From an uncultured Lachnospiraceae bacterium (GTDB taxonomy: Bacteria > Bacillota > Clostridia > Lachnospirales > Lachnospiraceae), in the NCBI GenBank assembly GCA_910578475.1, contig CAJTRK010000011.1, positions 39,593 to 99,986 on the forward strand: 60,394 nucleotides of DNA, written 5' to 3'. Position numbers and translations under genes: made by a program. Positions 1-9,011 of this stretch are shown here, piece by piece. Position 1 is the stretch's first letter, and every line of letters starts with the position of its first letter. The notes beneath the pieces were generated by a model, which saw nothing but the letters and a program-made list of their open reading frames with translations, made no database searches and was not told where the DNA came from.

Positions 1-12
1 CTCTTCCGATCT
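1..12. other. Illumina adapter remnant at contig start
   Basis: The first 12 bases read CTCTTCCGATCT, an exact match to the 3' end of the standard Illumina TruSeq adapter. This is not genomic sequence. It marks position 13 as the first real base and the window start as an assembly end. Confidence 0.9.
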
Positions 13-64
13 ATAACTGCACCGCCAGAATTGCCCATATGATTTTTCTCCACTTTGCTCTCAT
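13..64 (-). CDS. N-terminal fragment of a membrane protein, cut by contig end
   Basis: An ATG at 64 lies five bases after the stop of the BlaI-type gene and opens MRAKWRKIIWAILAVQL before the adapter junction ends the reading. A short basic stretch followed by a hydrophobic run looks like the start of a transmembrane segment. BlaI-family repressors are often followed by a BlaR1/M56 sensor protease, whose N terminus is also membrane-embedded, so that is the first guess. Only 17 codons exist here, and no family can be assigned from sequence. Confidence 0.35.
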
Positions 65-69
65 ATGAA

Positions 70-459
70 TCATCCATTCTCACTCATCCCGCTGTTCTGG
101 GCGCTTTTTTCTTCCAGAAACGCGCGCAGGTCATCCATATCCTGTGTCGAAAGTCCGTCGCCGTCATACAGGGCGGTTACAAAATTTTTCAGGGAATTTC
201 GATACATCTTCTGTAAGATATTTTTGCTTTCCTTCTGCAAATATTCTTCTTCTTTCACCAAAGGCGTATACCAGTTCACCTTCCCGATTTTTTCGATACG
301 GACGAATCCTTTTGTTTCCAATCGGTTCAAAAAAGACAAAATCGTCGGCGCAGCCACATCCTTATGTAAATGCTCTTCTATCTCCATCCGGTTGACCGGC
401 CCTTCATGTCTCCATATAATCATCATAATTTCCAGTTCCGATTCCGGCAGTCGTTTCAT
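70..459 (-). CDS. BlaI/MecI/CopY-family transcriptional repressor
   Basis: A 129-residue winged-helix repressor. The N-terminal half carries the typical MecI/BlaI pattern: LPESELEIMMIIWRHEGPVN, then a recognition-helix region VAAPTILSFLNRLETKGFVR and the wing with IGKVNWYTPLV. The C-terminal ~50 residues form the helical dimerisation part. The ATG at 459 is preferred over upstream in-frame ATGs because AGGAAAGG lies just upstream of it. Family members bind DNA as dimers and are released by proteolysis through a BlaR1-type sensor. Here the target is not known. It lies 176 bp downstream of an HlyD-like gene and just before a truncated membrane-protein start, so it may be the last regulator of the same locus. 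The sequence does not show whether it controls the upstream transport operon. Confidence 0.85.
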   Translation of the reverse strand: MKRLPESELEIMMIIWRHEGPVNRMEIEEHLHKDVAAPTILSFLNRLETKGFVRIEKIGKVNWYTPLVKEEEYLQKESKNILQKMYRNSLKNFVTALYDGDGLSTQDMDDLRAFLEEKSAQNSGMSENG

Positions 460-635
460 CGCTGTGTCCTGTCCTTTCCTCCTGAGCCCTTCGCCCATGT
501 TATCAGTTCGATACATTCTTTTTCTACATTTGTCTAATATTATATCAGATTTATTGTATATTCTTTTTTATGGTTCGTCAAGCGGTCCTGAAATTTTACC
601 GTCCCTGTTTGCTGTCCCCTGAAACACTTCTTACA

Positions 636-1955
636 CTAATAACGCACAATTTCTCCGTTCTTCAATTCTTTTGTCGCGGAAACGATAATCTGGCTTTCGC
701 TGTCCAGCGCGCCTTCCACCGCAACCCAGTTTTCGTTTTCATCCAGAACTCTCACGTTGATTTCTTCCACATAGTATTCCATACCGAGAATGCCTTCCCG
801 CTCTTTTACCACATAGACATAGCTTCTCATATTGTCTTTGTGAACGGCCGCCGGCGGAAGACAGTTCGGATATTTCTCTCCCGTTTCCGTATGTTTCATC
901 GCGCCGGATAAGCCGGGCGTTCCCTTGCCTTCCGGAAGGTTAATATATATCTCATAATTTCCGGGCATGCTTTCGCTTTCGGCCAGATAATCGACGGTCA
1001 CATCCGTTTCCTTGCTGCTCCCGTCCAGCTTCAGACCGACTTTGTCATTTAATGCGACATACTTTTTCTGTTCTTTCGTCAGCATCGACTTGAACTGGCA
1101 GGGAACCGTATCGTCTGCAAAAAGCATAACGGCAGAGTCGGGAATCCGCCCTCCCACACTGATAAAAATATCCGTAATCAAGCCGCTGCTCTGCGCCGTA
1201 AACTGGCCGTCAATCTCTTTAACCGCCTGATATTGTGACAAATCCGCCTGCATATCGGCCAACTCTATCTGCGTGGCCGCCAGCGTAGAGTCTTCCTCTT
1301 CCGGTAAAAGAATATCCTCCACCCGTCTTTCTGCATCTTTCATCGTATTCTCTCTCTGCCACTTCGCATCCGCCTCCGCATATGCCGCCGACTGCAAAGC
1401 ATCCTTTAAGGCATCATCGTCGCCAGCTTGGTCTTCTATATCAGTCTCCGCTTGATTGATTTCCTCCGCCGCACGGCCGACCAGCGTATCCTGATACCGC
1501 GCCTGCGCGTCATAATCCGCTCTGGCCCGCTCTTCTTCCAACGCTTTTTTCTGTCTCGCCAGTTCTTCATTCTGCAGAATCGTATCAATCTGCAACTGCA
1601 GTTTGGCAATCTGCACTTGCTTTTCTTCCATTATCGTTTCCAAATCTTCCATATCGATTGTAAAAAGTACATCGCCTTCTTCTACTCTGTCGCCTACCTG
1701 TACCATTATTTTATCAATACGCAGTCCGCTGAGCGCCGTCACCGGATTTTTATCTCCCGCGATGACAATTCCCTCAACCTCTACGATATGCTCCACATAC
1801 TTTTGCTCCGTCTGCACCGTCGTAACAACAGGAAGCCTCGATGCGTATATGCTCTTGGATATAATCGTACACAGCCACATAAGCCCGAGAAAAATAAAAA
1901 ATCCCGCTATGATTCTTTTCTTTCTGAGTTCTCCTGCTCTCTTTTCTTCCAACAT
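636..1955 (-). CDS. HlyD-family membrane-fusion/efflux adaptor protein
   Basis: About 439 residues. A basic N terminus and one transmembrane helix (about residues 15-32) come first, then a barrel-sandwich/lipoyl-like half (about 50-105, with ALSGLRIDKIMVQVGDRVEE and GDVLFTID). A long charged alpha-helical hairpin follows (about 105-250), then the returning lipoyl half (FTAQSSGLITDIFISVGGRI) and beta-barrel domains to the C terminus (LPPAAVHKDN, then VYVVKEREG). This is the classic HlyD/MFP layout. Such proteins link an inner-membrane exporter to the outside; in Gram-positives they usually serve ABC exporters. No exporter gene is adjacent: upstream are two CUT1 importer-type permeases. The ATG at 1955 has AGGAG nine bases upstream; another ATG at 1961 is too close to it. 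It ends about 176 bp before the BlaI-type gene. Confidence 0.8.
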   Translation of the reverse strand: MLEEKRAGELRKKRIIAGFFIFLGLMWLCTIISKSIYASRLPVVTTVQTEQKYVEHIVEVEGIVIAGDKNPVTALSGLRIDKIMVQVGDRVEEGDVLFTIDMEDLETIMEEKQVQIAKLQLQIDTILQNEELARQKKALEEERARADYDAQARYQDTLVGRAAEEINQAETDIEDQAGDDDALKDALQSAAYAEADAKWQRENTMKDAERRVEDILLPEEEDSTLAATQIELADMQADLSQYQAVKEIDGQFTAQSSGLITDIFISVGGRIPDSAVMLFADDTVPCQFKSMLTKEQKKYVALNDKVGLKLDGSSKETDVTVDYLAESESMPGNYEIYINLPEGKGTPGLSGAMKHTETGEKYPNCLPPAAVHKDNMRSYVYVVKEREGILGMEYYVEEINVRVLDENENWVAVEGALDSESQIIVSATKELKNGEIVRY

Positions 1956-2057
1956 TTCCATTCACTCCTTCTCTGTATTTCTCACCCTAACCGCCCTGAT
2001 TACGCTCTGCGGACTCTTAAATCTGTGGGGAAAATGCCGCATTTTGGGCATTCTCCG

Positions 2058-2142
2058 GTGTGAAGAAGATTTGTCAAAGACAAATCTTAGAAGTTCTTGG
2101 CGAAACAGCCTTTGCTGTGAGCCTTAGAACTTCTCTTCACAC
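2058..2142. repeat. Structured intergenic element (outer stem with two inner hairpins)
   Basis: Three nested inverted repeats occupy the gap between the second ABC permease and the HlyD gene. The outer arms are GTGTGAAGA (2058-2066) and TCTTCACAC (2134-2142). Inside are a 10-bp perfect hairpin AAGATTTGTC/GACAAATCTT (2066-2088, loop AAA) and a second stem AGAAGTTCT/AGAACTTCT (2089-2134) with further pairing ACAGC/GCTGT at its tip. The outer arm runs into the permease stop codon. Part of it (GCCTTAGAA, TTCACAC) recurs near ftsH, so it is likely a dispersed repeat or small mobile palindromic element. It could also act as an mRNA stability or termination structure. Confidence 0.6.
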
Positions 2143-3008
2143 TATTCTTTCAGCCCCGAAAAAATAATCCCCTGTTCCAGATAGTCCTGTCCCCAGACGA
2201 ACACGAATACCGCCGGAATCAGTGTAATAATGGACGCTCCAAAAGCATATCCCGCCTGTGCCCATGTGATTTCAGGCAGGTAGAGCGAAAGAGGCCAGAG
2301 CGCCTTTTCCTCCAGAAAAGCCATCGGCTGTTCCATCATATTCCAGTATTCAAGAAATCCAAGTACCATCGCCGACAGCAGCCCGCTTTTTCCGAGCGGA
2401 AGCCCAATCTTCCGGAAAATGGTAAATTCTCCCGCTCCGTCGATTCGAGCCGCTTCAAAAAGCTGCACCGGTATGCCGCGGAACCCTCCGTAAGACAAAA
2501 AAACGGGAAACGTGGAGAACACCGCCGGCAGGATTACCGCCTGATGGGTGTCGAGCATACCGAATCTGTTCAGCACCAGATAACTTGACAACATCATGAC
2601 CTGAAAAGGCAGCAGCATGAGCACGACATACAATGCAAAAAGCGCGCGGCTCCCTTTGACCCTGTAACAGGCAAAAGCCCATGCCGCAGGCACACCCACA
2701 AGAAGCTGTCCTGCCAGAATACAGCCGACGACCTTTATGGAATTCCAGAACAATACAAAGAACTGCGGCGTCAGAAAAAGCAGCTTTCCGTAATTTTCAA
2801 AGGTCGGATAATCGGGAATGAATTTCCATGTAACGAATTGAAGCTCTTCCGCAAATATCGGGGCAAGGCACTGTTTCAGTTCCCCGTTTCCCATCACGGA
2901 ACCCGTCACGAGAAGTATTACCGGCAGACATACGAGCGCCGCCGGAAGCAAGAGCAGAACCGTCGTCAGCTCCCGTCTGATACTCCTGATTTTTTTCTTT
3001 ATAGTCAT
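2142..3008 (-). CDS. Carbohydrate-type ABC transporter permease (MalG-like, CUT1)
   Basis: About 288 residues with six predicted membrane helices and the cytoplasmic EAA loop seen as EAARIDGAGEFTIFRKIGLP, which contacts the ATPase. The sequence between TM1 and TM2 (WKFIPDYPTFENYGKLL) and the C-terminal QDYLEQGIIFSGLKE are typical of the MalG/UgpE partner of CUT1 importers. It follows the MalF-like permease by a short gap, so the two probably form one heterodimeric channel fed by the upstream lipoproteins. There is no ATPase gene in the cluster; many Firmicutes supply a shared MsmX-type ATPase from elsewhere. Start choice is uncertain: ATGs at 3026, 3014 and 3008 are all in frame, and AGAGG at 3019-3023 favours 3014 or 3008. 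Confidence 0.88.
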   Translation of the reverse strand: MTIKKKIRSIRRELTTVLLLLPAALVCLPVILLVTGSVMGNGELKQCLAPIFAEELQFVTWKFIPDYPTFENYGKLLFLTPQFFVLFWNSIKVVGCILAGQLLVGVPAAWAFACYRVKGSRALFALYVVLMLLPFQVMMLSSYLVLNRFGMLDTHQAVILPAVFSTFPVFLSYGGFRGIPVQLFEAARIDGAGEFTIFRKIGLPLGKSGLLSAMVLGFLEYWNMMEQPMAFLEEKALWPLSLYLPEITWAQAGYAFGASIITLIPAVFVFVWGQDYLEQGIIFSGLKE

Positions 3009-3073
3009 TACCATTTTTCCTCTCATTCCGCTTCGTAAGCGTCATTTTAATGTTTTCGCAATTATCTTGTCTT

Positions 3074-3958
3074 TTATTCGTTTTTGTCCCACATCCTCTG
3101 TAAGACCATAATGACTGCAAACAGAAATCCGCCGACACAGACGGCCGCGGCCGCCATTTTATCAAAATCCAGATTGACAAACCAGTTATTGAACAGATGC
3201 TGCAGCAGATAAATACTTTGTTCCGGATAGGAACCTGCCACGAGGTAAGCTTCCCGGTATATTTTAAATGAATTCAGAAAGGAAAGAATGACTATCGTAT
3301 AAAGGCTTCCTTTCAGATTCGGCAGAACTACCCGGAAAAAGCTCTGCATTTCGGTGGCGCCGTCCACTCTTGCCGCTTCCAGCATTTCTCCGGAAATGCC
3401 CAAAATCCCCGCCAGCCACAATACGACCGTATATCCGGTATTTTTCCAGACATAACTGAATACCAGCACCCAGAAAGCCGCGCTGCTTCCCAGATAATCC
3501 TTATGTATTTCTCCCCACAGCCCGCTCCATTCACCGATTTTCGTCAGGAACAGATTCAGAAATCCCTGTTTATAAAAGAACAGTTTCCAGACGATTACGA
3601 TGGTGGCTGTCGGCATTGCCAGCGGAAACAGATATAACGACTTAATGAGTCCCGCACTTTTGAGTTTGCTGAGCGGCAGCGCGATAATGAGTCCGACAAC
3701 GACCAAAATCGGAATACAGACAAACGTAAACCGGAACGTATTTTTTACCGCCAGCTGAAAAGCCTGATTGGCAAAAATCGTTTTATAATTTTCAATGCCA
3801 TTGAACTGTCCCGTCACGGCCGTTGCAAAAGAACGCCTGAACACATCCAGAAACGGGAGCAACACAAACAGCAGTACGCCGGCAATACTGGGCGCCATGA
3901 ACAGGAAAAAAGCGCTCCGCTGCTTATTCTTTTTCCAAACCAACCTGTGTACTTTCAA
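3074..3958 (-). CDS. Carbohydrate-type ABC transporter permease (MalF-like, CUT1)
   Basis: 294 residues, six predicted membrane helices, starting with a basic stretch and AFFLFMAPSIAGVLLFVLLP as the first helix. The EAA loop reads EAARVDGATEMQSFFRVVLP. The 'GIENYKTIF' segment after TM1 is typical of the UgpA/MalF/LacF subgroup. The start is a TTG at 3958 with GGAGG eight bases upstream; no better ATG exists. The gene lies 54 bp after the last lipoprotein and 65 bp before the second permease, so it is co-directional and probably co-transcribed. It should form the import channel for the ligand captured by one or more of the three lipoproteins. Confidence 0.88.
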   Translation of the reverse strand: MKVHRLVWKKNKQRSAFFLFMAPSIAGVLLFVLLPFLDVFRRSFATAVTGQFNGIENYKTIFANQAFQLAVKNTFRFTFVCIPILVVVGLIIALPLSKLKSAGLIKSLYLFPLAMPTATIVIVWKLFFYKQGFLNLFLTKIGEWSGLWGEIHKDYLGSSAAFWVLVFSYVWKNTGYTVVLWLAGILGISGEMLEAARVDGATEMQSFFRVVLPNLKGSLYTIVILSFLNSFKIYREAYLVAGSYPEQSIYLLQHLFNNWFVNLDFDKMAAAAVCVGGFLFAVIMVLQRMWDKNE

Positions 3959-4012
3959 TTCTTATCCCTCCGCTGCCTTGTTTCTCTGCAGATAATACGC
4001 TGACATAGCCGC

Positions 4013-6478
4013 TTATTCGGCCATATAAATAGAAACTTTTTTCTCTATGGCTTTCATTGCTTCTTCGAGGCTCTTCTCACCTTTTATGTATGCTTCCCCT
4101 TCTTCATACACGGCATATTCAATAAAATCGTTTTTGAAGTATGCGGTATCGACCTCTTCCATACAGTTTCTAAACGCGGCGCGCAGCTCCTCATCCGGCC
4201 AGTAGACCTCAAGATATACCTGAAGACCATCGTTGTTGCTGAGCATATAACCTCCACAGAATCCATCCTCCTGAACTTCTTTGCTTGGAGACGGCGTTAC
4301 ATATTCTTCAAAGGCCGTTATGTTGACGGGCAGTCCGTAGTAAAGGCTGGTCTGGTTTTCTCTTCCGAAACAGCTTTTTACAAAATCCGCCGCACGCTCC
4401 TGCCGATTCGACGCCGTGCTGATACCGAGCAGCGATATTGCCCAAAACACGCTGCCGCCCTGCCCTTTCATCGTTGTCCACGCGGCGTCCTCAAAACCCT
4501 CCGTCCGCTGTATTGAAGTCATCATATTAAATCCGTTAAAATTATCGAATACGCAAATCGCACCGTTTACCATCTGCGTTACGCCGCCAAGATAGCTCAT
4601 CGTATCGGTTCCTGTCCTGACGTCGTCCGTATCGTCATAAGAAGCCCCTTCATAATTTTCATAATATTCGTTCATTTCAGCATATTTTCTGATATCTTCA
4701 TCGGAAATGCCGTCCATCTGTGCATCATAAATCCGCTTCGTCTGTTTCAAAAACTGTGAAACAGCGTCTTTATTCAGTTCTCCGTCCGCCGTTATCCAGG
4801 CAGGCACACAAGACATGGCGTATAACCGCATAATGCCTCTGGCCGAACAAAAACCGAGCAAATCCTTTCCCGGGTTTTCCGTGCGCAGAGCTTCCGTCAT
4901 ATCCGCCACATCTTCGATATCCTGAACCTCCGCGATATATTTTTTATCCGCCATCATGACCGGAATCCGCACTTCACATGGCATGGCACAGACTTTACCG
5001 TCCTTACTCACCGCTTCCGTTATGTTGTCAAATATACCTTCCTCCCGGCTGACTTCTTCCAGAATCGGTCCCAAATCAAGCAATAGTCCCTTTTCAAGAT
5101 AAGAATCCAACGGCATATTGTCAAGCAGCAGCACATCCGGCCCTTCTCCGGCCATGATTCTGGTATTCAGGTTCTTGATTGCATCTTCTTTGGTCATGGA
5201 ACTGCTGCCATCCATTCCGATTTGAAATTCGATATAGACCTCCGGATTTCTGATTTGGTAGGTATTAATTGCCTGCCGGAGCGTTTCGTTATCTTCCAGA
5301 CCGTATACCGTAATTTTTTCACTTGGCTTGGCGGGGATGCCGGCGTCATACGCATAATGAACAATTTTTCCGCCTTCGAACAATGCCAGAAATTCATTAT
5401 TTTCAAGCGGAGCCATTCCCTGTATCTTACAGGAAGGATTCCCGAAACTGCAGAGATTTCCGTCGATAATCTGCTCCATCGCGCTTCCGCCGATTACATG
5501 GCGGTACAATCCTTTTTCGCCCGCCAGATAAAGAACATCCTCACCGTTGAAAAAATAGTACAGTCGATAGGTATTGTCGGCTTCATCAGTATCGTTTCTG
5601 TCCGCGTAATTCGTGCTCACAAATTCCGTTAAAACTTCATCCTCTATAAATTCTTCTTTTGCCATATCATACAGTACCGGACCGTCAAAGCGGTTTCCGT
5701 CTATCAGCATGATATCTCCCTGAAACTGCAAAAGCTCCGGTCTTCCGCCATCCAATGCGAGATACAGTTCGCTGCTTCCGTCTTCCTTCACCTCATAAAG
5801 GCTGGAACTGCCGATTGTACTGACAAATATCCGGCCATTATCAGCGACATAGATTTTGTACAGGGAATCATCGTTGTCCAGAATCGGAACATCCACCGGG
5901 ATTTCCGTATTATCCGGTTTGATAATCAAAACCTGCAGATTCAGCGCATAATCAAACGGCGTCTCCGGCTCGTCCGCTTCTTCGTCAGCTCCCTTTTCAT
6001 CCATTCCATCTTTGTCTGCCGTTTCATCCTCCGGAGCATCCACCTGCCGGATAAGCGCCACCGTATTGTCCGGCCCGACCGCTATGCTCGTCATAAAAAA
6101 GCCCTCTTCCAGCATTTTCGTCTGCAATCCGCTCATAGCCGTCGTCCAGCTTTTACCGTTATCCTCTGTTTTTATAAATTCCCCGTTTCTGTCGGAGATG
6201 AGCAGCTTCCCGTCGGACAGCCGGTAAAGGCTGTTTCCTCTGCCGGAAATTTTATCAGACAGGTCCGTGGTCTCTTCCACATAACGTCCCATCGCTTTAA
6301 ACGATATATCTCCGTTTTCCCCACCGCTTTTATCTGCAGAATTTTCCGCCTCCATATTGCTTGCGACCGTACTGCAGCCGGCAAGAAAACCCATCAGCAT
6401 TACAAGCGACAGGAGGCATACCGTTTTTGTTTTTATTTTCCCTTTCTGCTTTTTTCCCAATACCATTCCGATAACCAT
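4013..6478 (-). CDS. Chimeric lipoprotein 1: Asp-box/propeller-like sensor part plus solute-binding domain
   Basis: About 821 residues. A lipoprotein signal with lipobox LAGC (Cys about 35) is followed by a linker. An N-terminal ~350-residue beta-rich part comes next, with an Asp-box (TEDNGKSW, the S/T-x-D-x-G-x-x-W signature) and blade-like repeats such as GRIFVSTIGSSSLYEV and DVLYLAGEKGLYRHVIGG. From about residue 385 the sequence turns into a type-1 extracellular solute-binding domain (IKNLNTRIMAGEGPDVLLLD, then SYLEKGLLLDL). The usual CUT1 binding protein is ~400-450 residues, so this is about twice the norm. It is the last of three tandem paralogues and lies directly before the permeases. 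The ATG at 6478 has AGGAAAGG upstream; an earlier ATG at 6493 is possible. The ligand is unknown. Confidence 0.8.
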   Translation of the reverse strand: MVIGMVLGKKQKGKIKTKTVCLLSLVMLMGFLAGCSTVASNMEAENSADKSGGENGDISFKAMGRYVEETTDLSDKISGRGNSLYRLSDGKLLISDRNGEFIKTEDNGKSWTTAMSGLQTKMLEEGFFMTSIAVGPDNTVALIRQVDAPEDETADKDGMDEKGADEEADEPETPFDYALNLQVLIIKPDNTEIPVDVPILDNDDSLYKIYVADNGRIFVSTIGSSSLYEVKEDGSSELYLALDGGRPELLQFQGDIMLIDGNRFDGPVLYDMAKEEFIEDEVLTEFVSTNYADRNDTDEADNTYRLYYFFNGEDVLYLAGEKGLYRHVIGGSAMEQIIDGNLCSFGNPSCKIQGMAPLENNEFLALFEGGKIVHYAYDAGIPAKPSEKITVYGLEDNETLRQAINTYQIRNPEVYIEFQIGMDGSSSMTKEDAIKNLNTRIMAGEGPDVLLLDNMPLDSYLEKGLLLDLGPILEEVSREEGIFDNITEAVSKDGKVCAMPCEVRIPVMMADKKYIAEVQDIEDVADMTEALRTENPGKDLLGFCSARGIMRLYAMSCVPAWITADGELNKDAVSQFLKQTKRIYDAQMDGISDEDIRKYAEMNEYYENYEGASYDDTDDVRTGTDTMSYLGGVTQMVNGAICVFDNFNGFNMMTSIQRTEGFEDAAWTTMKGQGGSVFWAISLLGISTASNRQERAADFVKSCFGRENQTSLYYGLPVNITAFEEYVTPSPSKEVQEDGFCGGYMLSNNDGLQVYLEVYWPDEELRAAFRNCMEEVDTAYFKNDFIEYAVYEEGEAYIKGEKSLEEAMKAIEKKVSIYMAE

Positions 6479-6544
6479 GCCTTTCCTTTTCATACCACGA
6501 AAAGAACCGCCGTAATAACGATTCTTTCCGCAATTCGTTTTCTT

Positions 6545-8959
6545 CTATTCCGCAAGGTACAGCGTAATTCGTTTCTCTATGACATCCAGCGTATCTTCCA
6601 GACTTCTTATTCCCTGCAGATACCCGCTTCCCTCTTCATATACGGCATCCTCCAGCATTTTATTTTCGATATAAGGCGTATCGGCGGCTTCAATACATTT
6701 CCTGATATCCTCTTTCTGTTTCTCATCCGGCCAGTAAGATACGAAGCTGGCTCTTTCTCCTTCCGGTGTAGACATGCTTTCCCAACCGAAAGCCCCGTTT
6801 TCATCCACCAGTTTTTCGTCCGGAACGAAAACCTTCTCGAAAGCCGCCTGATTTACCGGAAAACCGCTCCATATCGTCTCCTGATTCTCTTTTCCAAAAC
6901 AGAGCCTCAGAAAATCCTCCGCCAGTTCAGGATGCTTTGACGCGGCGTTGATTCCGAGCAGGGTGCTGGCACAGAAAACATTGCTGCTCTGACCGTTCAT
7001 CACGGACCACACGGTATTTTCATAGCCGCTCACTTTATTGATGGAGGTCATCTGCGCATAGGCCCTCTGCCCATCTAACGCCCCACAGTATATTTTCGTA
7101 TATTGTGACGTATACAAGAGCGCCCCCGCTCCGGTCCGCAGATATTTGGAACTGTCCCTTGTCTCTCCAAATTCTGCTACAAAATTTTCATTTGACCGGT
7201 TATATTCTTCAATAAATTTCTGTGAAACCCCTTCCATCTGAGCGTCGTAAATCCGTTTTGCCTGCTCCAGAAACTCCGCAAGGGCTTCCCTGTCGATTTC
7301 TCCGCTTTCCGTAGTCCATGCCGGGACACAGGCCATGGAGAAGAAACGCATGATTCCTTTGGTTGAACCAATCATCAGAATCTCATCTTCCGGATTATCC
7401 CGCCGCAGCGCTTCCATGCCGTCGGCAATGCCTTTTAAATCTTTCATCTGCGATACATATTTCTCTTCTCCCGCTATCGCCGGGATATAAATTTCACAGG
7501 GCATCGCATAGAGCTTATCTCCTGTCTTCATGGCATCGACAAGATTTCCAAAAAGCGCTTCCTCTCCGTTCATCCCGCCTATCAATGCGCTTATATCCAG
7601 AAGCAGCCCTTTTTCGATATAAGCGTCAAGCGGCATATCGTCCAGTATCAGAACATCCGGTCCTTCTCCCGCCATGATTTTGGTATTCAGGTTTTTCAGG
7701 GCATCTTCCCTTGTGATGGAACTGCCCTCCGCAATACCCACTTCATACTGTACCATGACACCCGGATTAGCGGTCTGATACAGGGAAACTGCCTGTTGTA
7801 TCGTCGAATTCTCTTTCAGACTGTACACTTTCACCAGCTCATCCGGCACGGTAGGAATGTCCGCGTCATAAACGAAACGCACCAGCTTTGCACCGGCAAA
7901 TAAGGCGAGGAACTCATTGTTCTCTACCATTACCATACCTTCCAGCACATCGGTCGGATTACTGAATGTGCAAAGGCTGCCGTCGATAATCTGTTCCACC
8001 GCGCTTCCTCCCAGAACATGTCTGTGAAGTCCTTTTGCTCCCGCCAGATATAGTACGTTTTCTTCTCCTACAAAGAAGTACATATCAAATCCGTCATCGG
8101 AGCTGAACTTATTTCCGCCGTTATAATACTCTTTGATAAACCCATTGAGCGCTTCATCTTTCTCCGCATATTCTTCTTTTTCAATATCATAGAAAAGAAT
8201 CGTTTCATAAGAAGTGCCGTCTATCATAAGCAGGCCGTCCCGAATCTGCATAAAACTCGGAGCGCCGTTTGGCACGGTCAGATAAAGCTCACAGCTGCCG
8301 TCTTCTTTTACCTCATATATATTATCGCCGTTCATACCGACGAAAACCCTTCCTTCATCCGATACGCCAACCACTCTTGGATACATATCTGCAGAAGGCA
8401 TTTCCATCGGAATTTCCGTCCCATCCGCTCTGATGACGAGCCCTTCCTGTATGTATTCATCTCCTTCCATCCTGCCGATGACGAGCGCCGTCGTGAAATT
8501 CGCTCCGATGGCTATATCAACGATATAACTGTCCGCCTCTTCCAGTTTGCTCAGCCAGGGGTATTTTTCTTCTTCCCATGTCGCTCCGTTATCTTTGGAA
8601 ACGAGGAACGGTTTATTGCCATCGCTGATAATCAGCCTGCCATCCTCCAACTGGAACAGCCTGTTCCGCCGACCCGAAATATATTCCGACAAGTCCGTGA
8701 CTTCTTCCACATAACGTCCCTTCGCCTGACTGTCCGCCGGCTGCTGCCCTGTTTCCTGACCGCTGTTCCCGGCCTGCGCAGCGCTGTTATCTGTTTTTTC
8801 CGCATCCGTACTGCCTTCGCCTTCTGTGCTCGTGTTCGTCTCCGGCGTCAATCCGCTGTTCTGCGCCTGATTCTGCCCGCACCCGCCAAGCAATGCAAGC
8901 AACAGCGAAAACATAACGACTACCGACACCGCCTTCCTGATTGTTCTGTCTATTTTCAT
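6545..8959 (-). CDS. Chimeric lipoprotein 2: Asp-box/propeller-like sensor part plus solute-binding domain
   Basis: About 804 residues, paralogous over its full length to its two neighbours. The signal peptide ends in lipobox LGGC (Cys about 27). A low-complexity Gln/Ser/Asn/Thr/Glu-rich linker follows, then RYVEEVTDLSEYISGRRN and an Asp-box SKDNGATW at the start of the beta-rich part, with NVLYLAGAKGLHRHVLGG later. The solute-binding part begins near VYSLKENSTIQQAVSLYQ and contains IMAGEGPDVLILDDMPLDAY. The C-terminal helix pattern AVYEEGSGYLQGIRSLEDTL is shared by all three. AAGGGG seven bases before the ATG at 8959 supports that start over 8983. It lies between paralogues 3 and 1 with gaps of 52 and 66 bp, hence one transcript. 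It may give the transporter a second ligand specificity. Confidence 0.8.
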   Translation of the reverse strand: MKIDRTIRKAVSVVVMFSLLLALLGGCGQNQAQNSGLTPETNTSTEGEGSTDAEKTDNSAAQAGNSGQETGQQPADSQAKGRYVEEVTDLSEYISGRRNRLFQLEDGRLIISDGNKPFLVSKDNGATWEEEKYPWLSKLEEADSYIVDIAIGANFTTALVIGRMEGDEYIQEGLVIRADGTEIPMEMPSADMYPRVVGVSDEGRVFVGMNGDNIYEVKEDGSCELYLTVPNGAPSFMQIRDGLLMIDGTSYETILFYDIEKEEYAEKDEALNGFIKEYYNGGNKFSSDDGFDMYFFVGEENVLYLAGAKGLHRHVLGGSAVEQIIDGSLCTFSNPTDVLEGMVMVENNEFLALFAGAKLVRFVYDADIPTVPDELVKVYSLKENSTIQQAVSLYQTANPGVMVQYEVGIAEGSSITREDALKNLNTKIMAGEGPDVLILDDMPLDAYIEKGLLLDISALIGGMNGEEALFGNLVDAMKTGDKLYAMPCEIYIPAIAGEEKYVSQMKDLKGIADGMEALRRDNPEDEILMIGSTKGIMRFFSMACVPAWTTESGEIDREALAEFLEQAKRIYDAQMEGVSQKFIEEYNRSNENFVAEFGETRDSSKYLRTGAGALLYTSQYTKIYCGALDGQRAYAQMTSINKVSGYENTVWSVMNGQSSNVFCASTLLGINAASKHPELAEDFLRLCFGKENQETIWSGFPVNQAAFEKVFVPDEKLVDENGAFGWESMSTPEGERASFVSYWPDEKQKEDIRKCIEAADTPYIENKMLEDAVYEEGSGYLQGIRSLEDTLDVIEKRITLYLAE

Positions 8960-9011
8960 ATCCAATCCCCTTACTCCTTTCAAAATTTAAACCATCTTCA
9001 TTCCCTATCAC

